This document shows positions 34,073 to 43,423 of a stretch of 64,000 nucleotides of DNA, one piece after another. The notes below the pieces were generated by a model. That model made no database searches. It was not told the DNA's origin and saw only the letters and a program-made list of their open reading frames with translations. The number at the start of each line of letters is the position of its first letter. Positions within the stretch are counted from its first letter, which is position 1. The translations under genes and the position numbers were made by a program. Location: contig NZ_JAPSIY010000002.1 in assembly GCF_031178445.1 (NCBI RefSeq), positions 1-64,000 on the forward strand, written 5' to 3'. This stretch comes from Microbacterium sp. (GTDB taxonomy: Bacteria > Actinomycetota > Actinomycetes > Actinomycetales > Microbacteriaceae).

Positions 34073-34360
34073 ATGAACAGCGGATACAAGATGCAGTTCG
34101 GCGCCGTCGAGACGGCGGGTGCCGACATCGGCGGCGCGGCCAACAACATCGAGACCAAGCTCAACGACATGGACAGCGCACTGAAGCCCCTTCAGAGCGA
34201 CTGGACGGGTGAGGCCTCCGAGGCTTACATCCAGGCCAAGATCCAGTGGACCGCCGCCATCACCGAGATGAAGGCGCTGCTCGCCGAGATCGGCAAGCAG
34301 GTCATCCAGGACGCCGGCGACGGTCAGTCGAACGAGAACCGCAACAAGAACCGCTGGTGA
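34073..34360 (+). CDS. WXG100 family protein, partner
   Basis: 95 residues, ATG with GAGAGGAAA upstream. Hairpin with Trp44-Thr-Gly46 (SDWTGEASEAY). It lacks a YxxxD/E signal, as expected for the second member of an ESX heterodimer in which only one partner carries it. Starts 18 bases after its partner. A strong terminator follows. Together the pair are the most likely core substrates of the system. Confidence 0.94.
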   Translation: MNSGYKMQFGAVETAGADIGGAANNIETKLNDMDSALKPLQSDWTGEASEAYIQAKIQWTAAITEMKALLAEIGKQVIQDAGDGQSNENRNKNRW

Positions 34361-34399
34361 TGCCCGCGGTGCGCCGCCACTGACGGCGGATGCATGAAC

Positions 34400-34434
34400 G
34401 GCCCCCACACCCGATCAGTTCGGGAGTGGGGGCC
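34400..34434. terminator. Terminator after the WXG100 pair
   Basis: 15-base arms (GGCCCCCACACCCGA and TCGGGAGTGGGGGCC, one mismatch) with a 5-nt loop, then GATTCGTTT. It marks the right end of the T7SS locus and may serve the convergent gene at 34458 too. Confidence 0.85.
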
Positions 34435-34457
34435 GATTCGTTTCTGCGGTCGAGGAC

Positions 34458-34922
34458 TCAGCGCGCGGCGTCGGCGAGGTGCCGCGCCTGGTGGCCGAGC
34501 ACCTTGACCATGATTCCGCGTCTGCGCAGCGCCGCGACCGTGCGCGTCTCCTCGTCCCGGTCGCGGCCGAGCGCGTGCACGTTCGCCACGACGAGCACAT
34601 CGCCGGGCTGCAGCGTGTCGAGCAGGCGGGTGAGCCGGTCGCCCCAGGTCTCCAGGATCTCGGGCGCCGGATGCCGGAACCCTTCGATCGGCACTCCGAA
34701 GCGGGTCAGCTCCGTGCGCTGCTCGGTCACCGACGGCATCCCATCGCGCGCGACGACCAGGCCGACCAGGCGGGCTCCCTCGGGGCGCGCCGACCACCAG
34801 TCGTGATCGTCGTTCGCCAGGCACTTCGGGCAGGTCGCAGCGGCGTGCGGCAGGTTCAGAGGGCTGGTCAGTGCCACCTCTGCCGGGGCATCCACCCCAT
34901 TCGCGTTCGTCGCGTCGCTCAT
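34458..34922 (-). CDS. Degenerate resolvase-like protein
   Basis: 154 residues, ATG preceded by GGAGG. The first 50 residues hold a CPKC pair and WW. The rest resembles the catalytic N-domain of serine recombinases (LVGLVVARDGMPSVTEQRTEL, then GDVLVVANVHALGRDRDEET and RRRGIMVKVL). Where active enzymes have ARVST, this reads ARDGM, so the nucleophilic Ser seems lost. No helix-turn-helix or C-terminal DNA-binding domain is present. It is probably a domesticated, non-recombining relative; function unknown. Confidence 0.7.
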   Translation of the reverse strand: MSDATNANGVDAPAEVALTSPLNLPHAAATCPKCLANDDHDWWSARPEGARLVGLVVARDGMPSVTEQRTELTRFGVPIEGFRHPAPEILETWGDRLTRLLDTLQPGDVLVVANVHALGRDRDEETRTVAALRRRGIMVKVLGHQARHLADAAR

Positions 34923-34980
34923 GATCGCACCTCCGCATCCATTCTGCCCGAGTCCACCGACTCAGGAGGGTGCGGCCGCG

Positions 34981-35982
<1,002 letters not shown>

Positions 35983-36003
35983 CGTGCGCCGCGAGGCGAG
36001 GGG

Positions 36004-36009
36004 TACTCT
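36004..36009 (+). promoter_or_regulatory. -10 box of a leaderless zinc peptidase promoter
   Basis: TACTCT, then 6 nt, then ATG (36016). It faces the mdh promoter, with 21 nt between the two boxes, so the -35 region of each overlaps the other's transcript start. Confidence 0.55.
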
Positions 36010-36015
36010 CGTCCC

Positions 36016-36891
36016 ATGACGTTCAACCCTGACGCCGACATCTCGGGCCACAGCACCCGGCGCCGCGGGCGCGGCGCTGTCATCGCGGGCGGCGGTGTGG
36101 GCGTGCTCGGGCTCGTGGCGCTCGTCGTCGCGATGCTCGGCGGGCCCGACCTGACCGGTCTCGTCGGCGGTGCCCCCGGCGGGGAGAACCCGCCGGCTTC
36201 GGGCGGTGAGACACTCAGCGAGTGCCGCACCGGTGAAGACGCGAACGCGAACGACGACTGCCGCATGGCGGGCGCCGAGGTCGTGCTCAACGACTTCTGG
36301 GAGCAGCATGTCGACGGCTACGTCGCGCCGACCATGACTGTGGTCGAGGGGCAGACTCCCACCCAGTGCGGCACTGCGTCCAACGCGGTGGGACCGTTCT
36401 ACTGCCCGCCGGAGCAGGGCGTCTACATCGATCCCGACTTCTTCGCGATCATGCGTCAGCAGTTCGGAGCATCCGCAGGCGAGCTCGCTCAGCTGTACAT
36501 CGTCGGTCACGAATGGGGTCACCACATCCAGAACATCACCGGCGTGATGGACGATCACCCGAACAACGGCACCGGCCCCGACAGCAACGGCGTGCGCACC
36601 GAGCTGCAGGCCGACTGCTACGCCGGCGCGTGGCTGGGCGATGTCACCGAGCTGGAGGACGACAACGGCGTGCCCTATCTCGAGACTCCGACCGACGCAC
36701 AGCTGGCGGATGCGGTCAACGCCGCGTACACGGTCGGCGATGACCACATCCAGCAGGAGTCGGGCGGGTTCGTCAGCCCCGAGAACTTCACCCACGGCAC
36801 CAGCGAGCAGCGCCAGTACTGGTTCGCGAACGGGTATAAGAACGGTCTCGGCGTCTGCGACACGTTCGCGGTGCCGGCGGGCGAGCTCTGA
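36016..36891 (+). CDS. Neutral zinc metallopeptidase (YpfJ-like)
   Basis: 291 residues, taken from the ATG 6 nt after a TACTCT box. N-terminal membrane anchor at about 22-45, Gly/Pro linker, then the peptidase domain with HEWGHH (zinc site), ELQADCYAGAW (third ligand region) and four Cys that may form disulfides. The family (putative neutral zinc metallopeptidase) is widespread; its substrates are unknown. It is probably anchored outward at the membrane. Confidence 0.9.
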   Translation: MTFNPDADISGHSTRRRGRGAVIAGGGVGVLGLVALVVAMLGGPDLTGLVGGAPGGENPPASGGETLSECRTGEDANANDDCRMAGAEVVLNDFWEQHVDGYVAPTMTVVEGQTPTQCGTASNAVGPFYCPPEQGVYIDPDFFAIMRQQFGASAGELAQLYIVGHEWGHHIQNITGVMDDHPNNGTGPDSNGVRTELQADCYAGAWLGDVTELEDDNGVPYLETPTDAQLADAVNAAYTVGDDHIQQESGGFVSPENFTHGTSEQRQYWFANGYKNGLGVCDTFAVPAGEL

Positions 36892-36894
36892 GCG

Positions 36895-36910
36895 CGGACG
36901 TACGCGTCCG
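36895..36910 (+). terminator. Weak hairpin after the zinc peptidase gene
   Basis: CGGACG-TACG-CGTCCG, a short perfect stem directly after the stop, without a T run. Possible terminator. Confidence 0.3.
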
Positions 36911-37010
36911 ATCGTCCAGAGCAGCGACCACTCCGTGGCGCTCCGCGCCGGTATACCGACTTCGGTTACGGTGAGAGGGCCCGACACACGGGCACCCTGG
37001 GGAGGGACCG

Positions 37011-37976
37011 ATGAATCTTGACGCGCTGTATCCACCGATCGAACCGTACGAGACGGGCGACCTGCTCGTCGGAGACGGCAACCGGATCTACTGGGAGCAG
37101 AGCGGCAATCCCGACGGCAAGCCGGTCGTCTTCCTGCACGGCGGCCCGGGCAGCGGCACGTCGCCGTGGCAGCGGCGGTTCTTCGACCCCGAGGTGTACC
37201 GCATCGTGCTCTTCGACCAGCGCGGATGCGGTCGCAGCACCCCGCACGCGAGCGACCCGGCCGCCGACCTGCGGTTCAACACCACCTGGCATCTCGTCGC
37301 CGACATCGAGCTGCTGCGGAAGAACCTGGGCATTCAGAGCTGGCAGGTGTTCGGCGGATCGTGGGGCAGCACGCTGGCGCTGGCGTACGCCCAGGCGCAT
37401 CCGGATGCCGTCTCGGAGCTCGTGCTGCGCGGCATCTTCACCCTGCGCCGGCACGAGCTCGAATGGTTCTACGAGGGCGGCGCCGCCGCACTCTTCCCCG
37501 ACCTCTGGCAGGAGTACCTCGAGCCGATCCCGCCCCTCGAGCGCAGCCGCATGATCGAGGCGTACCATCGCCGGCTGTTCGACGCCGACCCGGCCGTGCA
37601 CGTGCCGGCCGCCGTCGCCTGGACCCGCTGGGAGGCGTCGACCGTCACGCTGCGACCGGACCCCGAGCATGTGGCCAAGGCCACCGAGGAGTCGCAGGCC
37701 ACGGCGTTCGCCCGCATCGAGAACCACTTCTTCATGCACGGCGGCTGGCTGCGCGAAGGGCAGCTGATCGACGGCGTCGACATCATCAGGCGCATCCCGG
37801 CGGTGATCGTGCAGGGCCGCTACGACGTCTGCACGCCCATGATGACCGCGCATGATCTGCACACAGCCTGGCCCGAAGCCGACCTGGTGATCGTCGACGA
37901 TGCCGGCCATGCCGCATCCGAACCGGGCATTCAGCGCGCCCTGCGCGCCGCGACCGACCGCTTCGCCGCACTCTGA
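37011..37976 (+). CDS. pip: Proline iminopeptidase
   Basis: 321 residues with a GGAGG site 5 bases before the ATG. Alpha/beta hydrolase of family S33: oxyanion HGGPGSGT at 43-50, nucleophile Ser117 in GGSWGSTLALAY, a lid region, then Asp in GRYDVCTP and His in DDAGHAASE. It removes N-terminal proline from peptides in the cytoplasm. Its stop is separated by one base from the end of the convergent aldehyde dehydrogenase gene. A TACGGT box (36967-36972) is a possible -10. Confidence 0.94.
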   Translation: MNLDALYPPIEPYETGDLLVGDGNRIYWEQSGNPDGKPVVFLHGGPGSGTSPWQRRFFDPEVYRIVLFDQRGCGRSTPHASDPAADLRFNTTWHLVADIELLRKNLGIQSWQVFGGSWGSTLALAYAQAHPDAVSELVLRGIFTLRRHELEWFYEGGAAALFPDLWQEYLEPIPPLERSRMIEAYHRRLFDADPAVHVPAAVAWTRWEASTVTLRPDPEHVAKATEESQATAFARIENHFFMHGGWLREGQLIDGVDIIRRIPAVIVQGRYDVCTPMMTAHDLHTAWPEADLVIVDDAGHAASEPGIQRALRAATDRFAAL

Positions 37977-37977
37977 G

Positions 37978-39753
37978 TCAGGCCCGCAGCGCCCGCAGCA
38001 GCGTGCGCACCAGGCCGGGGACGCCGCCACGCGCGCGGAACCGGGTCAGTCCCTCGCTGACGGCGGCGCCCGTTCGAGCCGACACGAACCAGGGTGGTTT
38101 CGGCAGGATCGTGAATCGGCCGCCGCCGTTCAGGATCGGCAGCGAGCGGGGGAACGGCCGGAACGGCCCGCGCACGATCGAGCGCTCCACCTGGTCGAGC
38201 AGCAGGGCGTTGTGCACGACGCCGATGCCGCTGCCGACCTCGTCGATGTCGTTGCCGGGGTACGCACCCCAGGTGAGCGTGGGCGTGATGAACCCGAAAG
38301 CGGTCCATGCGTTGATGGCGATCGAGCCGTACCGCAGGGCGGTGATCGCCCGTTCGAAGCCGGCGCCGAGGGCGCGCTCCGTGGCGGGGTGGACCAACAG
38401 GTTCGCGCCCAGGGCGCCCTGCAGTTCATCGTTCGCATGCGCGACCGCCGCATCGAGGAAGTCCTGTCCGGTTCCTGGCAGTTCGACGATGCCCAGTACG
38501 GGGCCGAAGTACTCCGTCGTCTGCAGTGCCGCGGCATCCCGGTCCGCGGACACGTCGATCAGCAGCCGGTCGGCGAGCACCAGCGCATCGGGGTAGTCCT
38601 CGGCTGCCTGCCGCAGACGCGAGGGCGACCCCGGGTACCAGATCGGCCGCTCCGGCGCGTTCGCATAGGCACGTCGCAGCGCCGCCCGGAACTGCGCGGC
38701 CTGCGGCCAGTCGGACGACATGATCACCACCTGCCCGGCGATGCAGTTGTGTCCGCAGTTCTGCAGGCGCATGGTCGCGACGTGCTCGGCCTGGTAGGTC
38801 AGGTCGGCGTCGGTCCAATCGCCCGGCACCACGATGATCGGCGAGACCCCGCCCAGCTCAGCGGTGATCGGCTTCTTCAGCTGCGGCCGGCCCTCGCGTC
38901 GCCTGCGCTTGGCCGCCGCCCCCGAGCCCCACACGATCGCGTCGAAGGTCGCTGCCGATCCGGTGATGTGCACGTGCGAGAGGTCGCGGTGCGCGGTGAG
39001 GTACCCGCCCACTGCGGGGCCGCCGCGGACGATACGCAGGAACCCGGGCTCGATCAGCGGCGCCAGCGCACGCTCGAAGACGGGCACCAGGGCGTCCTGC
39101 GTCGGATTCACCTTCAGTAGCGCCACCCGGTTGTGCGCCAACAGCTCGTACATGACGTCGAGCACCGGGATAGAGGTGATGTTCCCCGCTCCCAGCACGA
39201 GGCCCACTCCGCCCGATACCGCCGGCGTCAGCTGCGCCAGACCGGCTGATGCGCGTGCCGTCCTCGGGGTGACGCCGGGTTCGAGCCAGATCTCGCCGCT
39301 GAAACCCGAGAGCAGGACACGATCGATGCCGGTGAGCGGGAAGGCGTCGACGCGGGTGCGGCGGCCGGGAGCTCGTCCGATGCGGACGCCGTCCAGCGCG
39401 CCGCGGCCTTCGGCCAGTCGCGACAGGGTGGCCGCATAAGCATCGATGGCGCCCAGCACCGAGTAGGGGCCGCTCAGCCACTCCTCGCCGCGCAGGGGGT
39501 GATTGCTGCGCAGCCCCTTGGAGTCTGCGGCGGCGTTCGCCCAGTCGTCGATCGTGGCGGCGACACTCGTGCGCAGCGTGCGCAGCAGTGTGATCCGCTG
39601 GGGGAGGGAGAGCGCTGCCCAGCTGTGCGCGCCCTTGTGCAGGGCGGCGATGTCGGCATCCAGCGCGTCGCGTTCCGCATCGCCGAGCGCAGGGGCGGAT
39701 GCCGCAGGTGCGGCCTTCTTCGCGGCAGCCTTCACGGGCGCATCCTGGGTCAT
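37978..39753 (-). CDS. Aldehyde dehydrogenase family protein (long, divergent)
   Basis: 591 residues, longer than the usual 450-500. The Ala/Lys-rich N-terminal 25 residues look disordered. The catalytic region is recognisable: GSAATFDAIVWGSG (coenzyme part), AELGGVSP (general base Glu) and NCGHNCIAGQ (two candidate nucleophile Cys near residues 331-337). It should oxidise an aldehyde with NAD(P), but the substrate cannot be told and the unusual cofactor-loop insert KRRRREGRPQ is worth noting. Good GAAGGAGA ribosome binding site. Confidence 0.85.
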   Translation of the reverse strand: MTQDAPVKAAAKKAAPAASAPALGDAERDALDADIAALHKGAHSWAALSLPQRITLLRTLRTSVAATIDDWANAAADSKGLRSNHPLRGEEWLSGPYSVLGAIDAYAATLSRLAEGRGALDGVRIGRAPGRRTRVDAFPLTGIDRVLLSGFSGEIWLEPGVTPRTARASAGLAQLTPAVSGGVGLVLGAGNITSIPVLDVMYELLAHNRVALLKVNPTQDALVPVFERALAPLIEPGFLRIVRGGPAVGGYLTAHRDLSHVHITGSAATFDAIVWGSGAAAKRRRREGRPQLKKPITAELGGVSPIIVVPGDWTDADLTYQAEHVATMRLQNCGHNCIAGQVVIMSSDWPQAAQFRAALRRAYANAPERPIWYPGSPSRLRQAAEDYPDALVLADRLLIDVSADRDAAALQTTEYFGPVLGIVELPGTGQDFLDAAVAHANDELQGALGANLLVHPATERALGAGFERAITALRYGSIAINAWTAFGFITPTLTWGAYPGNDIDEVGSGIGVVHNALLLDQVERSIVRGPFRPFPRSLPILNGGGRFTILPKPPWFVSARTGAAVSEGLTRFRARGGVPGLVRTLLRALRA

Positions 39754-39884
39754 CGTCGTCTCCTTCGGCGTCGTCTCAGCCTACGACGAGCCGCGGCGGC
39801 GCTTGCGATGGGCCGCGGAGAGGCCGACGTGCGCCCGCGGTGAGCCGCGGACTTCTCAGCGCGCGGGGTCGGCGCGCGGCCGCC

Positions 39885-40148
39885 TCAGATCAGCGCGAGC
39901 TCGCGCAGCTTCGACTCGACATCGGCGTTCGAGGGCTCGACGTGGTGCGAGGAATCCGGGTAGACGACGACCGGGATGTTGGTGCGACCCGAGATGTCCT
40001 TGGCGACGTCGGCCGCAGCGGGGTCAGTCATGAGGTCGACGTACGTGTACTCGATACCCAGTTCGTCGAGCTGCTTCTTGGTGCGGCGGCAGTCGATGCA
40101 CCAGTCGGCGCCGAACATGGTGATGGAGTCGGATGCAGGAGTCGTCAT
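39885..40148 (-). CDS. Mycoredoxin/glutaredoxin-like protein
   Basis: 87 residues, one thioredoxin-fold domain with CIDC near residues 17-20 and the cis-Pro segment TNIPVVVYPD. It resembles actinobacterial mycoredoxin 1, which reduces mycothiol mixed disulfides; those proteins usually have CxxC with Gly or Pro between, so the Ile-Asp pair is a local variant. A TACCCT box sits exactly 6 nt before the ATG, implying a leaderless transcript. A longer reading starting upstream is unsupported. Confidence 0.9.
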   Translation of the reverse strand: MTTPASDSITMFGADWCIDCRRTKKQLDELGIEYTYVDLMTDPAAADVAKDISGRTNIPVVVYPDSSHHVEPSNADVESKLRELALI

Positions 40149-40154
40149 ACTTCC

Positions 40155-40160
40155 AGGGTA
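40155..40160 (-). promoter_or_regulatory. -10 box of a leaderless mycoredoxin promoter
   Basis: TACCCT on the minus strand, 6 nt before the ATG at 40148. Confidence 0.5.
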
Positions 40161-40167
40161 CGGGCCG

Positions 40168-40201
40168 TGGGAGGGCACCGGCTCCGCGCGGCGCCCTCCC
40201 A
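40168..40201 (-). terminator. Terminator after the ABC transporter operon
   Basis: 9-bp arms (TGGGAGGGC and GCCCTCCCA) around a 16-nt GC-rich loop, 10 bases past the stop of the ATPase gene. There is no T run, as is common for actinobacterial hairpins. Confidence 0.55.
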
Positions 40202-40210
40202 AGGCCTGCG

Positions 40211-40990
40211 TCACAGCACCTTCGACAGGAAGTCCTGCGTGCGTGCTTCCTTCGGGTCGTCGAACAGCTCGGCGGGCGTGCCCGTCTCGACGACCTTGCC
40301 GTCGGCCATGAAGACGACGCGGTCGGCCACCTCGCGTGCGAAGCCCATCTCATGCGTCACGAGCACCATCGTCATGCCGGATGCCGCCAGGTCGCGGATC
40401 ACCTGCAGCACCTCGCCGACCATCTCGGGGTCGAGCGCACTGGTCGCCTCGTCGAACAGCATGATCTCGGGGCTCATCGCCAGGGCCCGCGCGATCGCCA
40501 CGCGCTGCTTCTGGCCGCCCGAGAGCGAGGCAGGGCGAGCGTCGGCCTTGTCGGCCAGGCCGACCCGGGTCAGCAGCTCCACCGCGCGCTTCTTCGCCTC
40601 AGCCTTGCTGAGCATCTTCAGCTCGATGGGGGCGAGTGCGACGTTCTCGAGCGCGGTCATGTGCGGGAAGAGGTTGAAGTGCTGGAACACCATCCCCACC
40701 CGCTGTCGCACGGCGTCGAGGTTCTTGCCCTTCGCCTTCGCGATGTTCTCGCCGACGATGAGCACCTCGCCGCTGGTGACGGCTTCCAGCCGGTTGAGGC
40801 AGCGGAGCAGCGTCGACTTGCCGGAGCCCGAAGGGCCGATGACCGCGACGACCTCGCCGTTCGAGACGGTCAGGTCGATGCCGGTGAGCACCTCGTTCTT
40901 GCCGAACGACTTGTGCAGGTCGCGCACCTCGATCGGGTTGCCCGGCGCTGTGGTCACAGGGCGGGTGTAGGTCTGATCGTTGTTCGTCAT
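40211..40990 (-). CDS. Polar amino acid ABC transporter ATPase (GlnQ-like)
   Basis: 259 residues. I chose the second ATG (40990) because AGGGG lies 6 bases before it and overlaps the first ATG (40996). Walker [10 protein letters not shown] at 52-60, Q-loop [10 protein letters not shown], signature LSGGQKQR, Walker [12 protein letters not shown] and H-loop THEM are all intact. It energises uptake with the fused binding protein-permease encoded 9 bases upstream. The GlnQ/PAAT family fits glutamine, glutamate or other polar amino acids. Confidence 0.95.
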   Translation of the reverse strand: MTNNDQTYTRPVTTAPGNPIEVRDLHKSFGKNEVLTGIDLTVSNGEVVAVIGPSGSGKSTLLRCLNRLEAVTSGEVLIVGENIAKAKGKNLDAVRQRVGMVFQHFNLFPHMTALENVALAPIELKMLSKAEAKKRAVELLTRVGLADKADARPASLSGGQKQRVAIARALAMSPEIMLFDEATSALDPEMVGEVLQVIRDLAASGMTMVLVTHEMGFAREVADRVVFMADGKVVETGTPAELFDDPKEARTQDFLSKVL

Positions 40991-40999
40991 GCTCATCCC

Positions 41000-43282
41000 C
41001 TACTTGTTGAACTTGCGGTCGAACCAGTTCGACAGCACCGTGAGCAGCCAGATCACGATGAAGTACATCGCACCGACGATGATCCAGATCTCGAACGACC
41101 GGAACGTCGACGCGATCACGATGCGGCCCTGGTAGGTCAGCTCGGCGAAGCCGAGCACCGACAGCAGCGACGTGTCCTTGAGCGTGATGATGAACTGGTT
41201 GATGAGGTTGGGCGTCATGATCTTGAACGCCTGCGGCATCACGACACGCCGCATCGACGCGCCCCAGCCCAGGCCGAGTGACCGCGACGCCTCCATCTGT
41301 CCCGGGTCGACCGACTGCACGCCGCCGCGCACGATCTCGGTGATGTAGGCGCCGGCGTTCAGCGACAGCGTGATCACGCCGGCGGTCAGCGCGTCGAGCG
41401 GCTGACCGGTGACGGCGGGCACTCCGAAGTAGAAGAAGAACGCCTGCACCAGCACCGGGGTGCCTCGGAAGATGTTGACGTACGCGCCCGACAGCCCGCG
41501 CAGGAACGGGTTGGCCGACAGCTTCAGGATGCCGAAGAGGATGCCGAGCGCCATGGCGAAGACGATCGCCAGAGCGGTGGCGAGCAGTGTGAGCCCGAGC
41601 CCCTGCAAGAGAGGCGGGAAGGATGTCTGCAGCAGAGTCCAGAAGGAGTTGTCCGATGCCGAGGTGTCGTCGATGGCCAGGTAGCGGTCGACGATCATCT
41701 GGTAGACGCCGCTGTCCTTCGCGTTCTGCAGCCCCGCGTTGAACATCTCCAGCAGTTCCGGGTTCTGGCCCTTCAGCACCGCGAACCCGTAATCGGCGCC
41801 CGGCTCCGGGTCGGTCACGATCTTCAGCGGCACGTTGCCGGAGGCGATCCCGAACTGCAGCACGGGGGCGTCCTCGAACGTCGCGGCCGAGTTGCCCGTG
41901 GCGACGTCGTTGTACATGTCGGCGGAATCCTGGAAGGCGTTGACCTCGAAGCCGATCTCAGACCCGAGCTGCTCGGCGAAGTCGTATCCCACCGTGCCCG
42001 TCTTGACGGCCACGGTCTTGCCCTTGAGGTCTTCGTAGGTCGACACGTCGCTGTCCTGCGCGACGGCCATCTGCACGCCCGACTCGTAGTACGGGTCTGA
42101 GAAGTCGAACACGTTCTTGCGCTGGTCTGTGATGCTCATGCCGGCGATCACGCCGTCGGCCTGTCCTGCCTGCACCGCCTGCAGCGCAGCATCGAAACCG
42201 AGCGTCTTCACCTCGACGGTGAAACCCTGATTCGCTGCGATGGCCTTCAGCAGGTCCATGTCGATGCCGACGTCCTTGCCGCCGAGCTGGTAGATGAACG
42301 GCGCGAACGTCGTGTCGGTCGCGATGGTGAAGGTGCCGTTCGTCGCCGGGGTGTCGGTCGCGAAGTTCGGGTTCTTCGGCAGTTCACCCGGCTTGCCGAC
42401 GTCGAGCTTCTCGTTGCCGAGCGCGGCCTTGCCCTCGCCGATCGTCTTCGCCTCGGGCGCGGCATCGCCGAGGTAATCGTCGAGGATGTCCTGGTAGGTG
42501 CCGTCTTCGATGAGGTTCTTGAGTCCCTCGTTGAACGCCCTGCGCAGCTCTTCGTTCTCGCCCTTCTTCACGGCCATGCCGTAGCTGGATGCCTTCTCCT
42601 GCTCGGTCACCGTCTTCAGGTCGACGTTCCCGGTGGCGATGCCGTAGGCGAGGATCGGGTAGTCGTCGAACGTGGCGGCGGAGTTGCCCGCCGTCACGTC
42701 GCTGTACGCGTCGGCTGCATCCTGGAAGCCCGTGACGGTGAAGCCGTACTCCTTGCCGAGCTCTTCCGCGAACGCGTACCCCTCGGTGCCGGTCTTCGCC
42801 GACACCGTCTTGCCGGCGAGGTCCTCATAGCCCTTGATCGAGTCGTCATCCGAGGCGATCGCCATCTGGATGCCGGAGTCGAAGTACGGGTTGGAGAAGT
42901 CGAAGCTCTTCTTGCGCTCGGTGGTGATCGACATCCCCGCCATGACAGCATCCGCCTGACCTGCGGTGACGGCCGCGAGCGCGCCGTCGAAGCCGAGCAC
43001 GTCGATCTTCACCTCGAAGCCCTGGTCTTCGGCGACCGCGCGGATGAGATCGATGTCGATGCCGCGCAGCTCGCCGTCGCGCTGGAACTCGAAGGGAGCC
43101 CAGGTGGTGTCGGTGGCGATCGTGAAGGTCTTCCCCTCGACGCCCTCGGACTTCGTCGCGGCGTTCGCGACGCCGACGGCGCCGCCGACGCTGAGCAGCA
43201 GAGTGAGCAGTGCGGTGATGCCCGCGAGCAGGGGCAGGCGGTTCTCGCGCCACCAACTCGCAGGATGTCTGAGCAGGGTCAT
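41000..43282 (-). CDS. Fused double binding protein and permease of a polar amino acid ABC transporter
   Basis: 760 residues from the ATG at 43282. An N-terminal membrane segment or signal (about 17-41) leads to two tandem family 3 solute-binding domains (about 50-275 and 313-535), each opening with FTIATDTT and containing KTGT and GNSAATF motifs. A membrane permease domain (about 545-760) follows with the EAA-type loop EASRSLGLGWGASMRRVVMPQ. The fusion resembles GlnPQ-type importers, where two tethered receptors feed one permease. It should take up glutamine or related polar amino acids. Confidence 0.94.
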   Translation of the reverse strand: MTLLRHPASWWRENRLPLLAGITALLTLLLSVGGAVGVANAATKSEGVEGKTFTIATDTTWAPFEFQRDGELRGIDIDLIRAVAEDQGFEVKIDVLGFDGALAAVTAGQADAVMAGMSITTERKKSFDFSNPYFDSGIQMAIASDDDSIKGYEDLAGKTVSAKTGTEGYAFAEELGKEYGFTVTGFQDAADAYSDVTAGNSAATFDDYPILAYGIATGNVDLKTVTEQEKASSYGMAVKKGENEELRRAFNEGLKNLIEDGTYQDILDDYLGDAAPEAKTIGEGKAALGNEKLDVGKPGELPKNPNFATDTPATNGTFTIATDTTFAPFIYQLGGKDVGIDMDLLKAIAANQGFTVEVKTLGFDAALQAVQAGQADGVIAGMSITDQRKNVFDFSDPYYESGVQMAVAQDSDVSTYEDLKGKTVAVKTGTVGYDFAEQLGSEIGFEVNAFQDSADMYNDVATGNSAATFEDAPVLQFGIASGNVPLKIVTDPEPGADYGFAVLKGQNPELLEMFNAGLQNAKDSGVYQMIVDRYLAIDDTSASDNSFWTLLQTSFPPLLQGLGLTLLATALAIVFAMALGILFGILKLSANPFLRGLSGAYVNIFRGTPVLVQAFFFYFGVPAVTGQPLDALTAGVITLSLNAGAYITEIVRGGVQSVDPGQMEASRSLGLGWGASMRRVVMPQAFKIMTPNLINQFIITLKDTSLLSVLGFAELTYQGRIVIASTFRSFEIWIIVGAMYFIVIWLLTVLSNWFDRKFNK

Positions 43283-43423
43283 ATGTCCTCGTCGTCTCGT
43301 AGACCGGTCTTGCCTGGGCCCGTGCAACCTTAGTCGCCCGGCGGGCGACGCCCGGTGTGACTCGGCGCTCAGCGAAAGATGACACGATGGATGCCGGCCG
43401 TCTGCGAACGGGGAGGAGAGCAC

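Noticed and set aside
2..34360. Recent horizontally acquired island with mobile elements
   Set aside because: No transposase, integrase or att-like direct repeats; codon use and GC match the neighbours.
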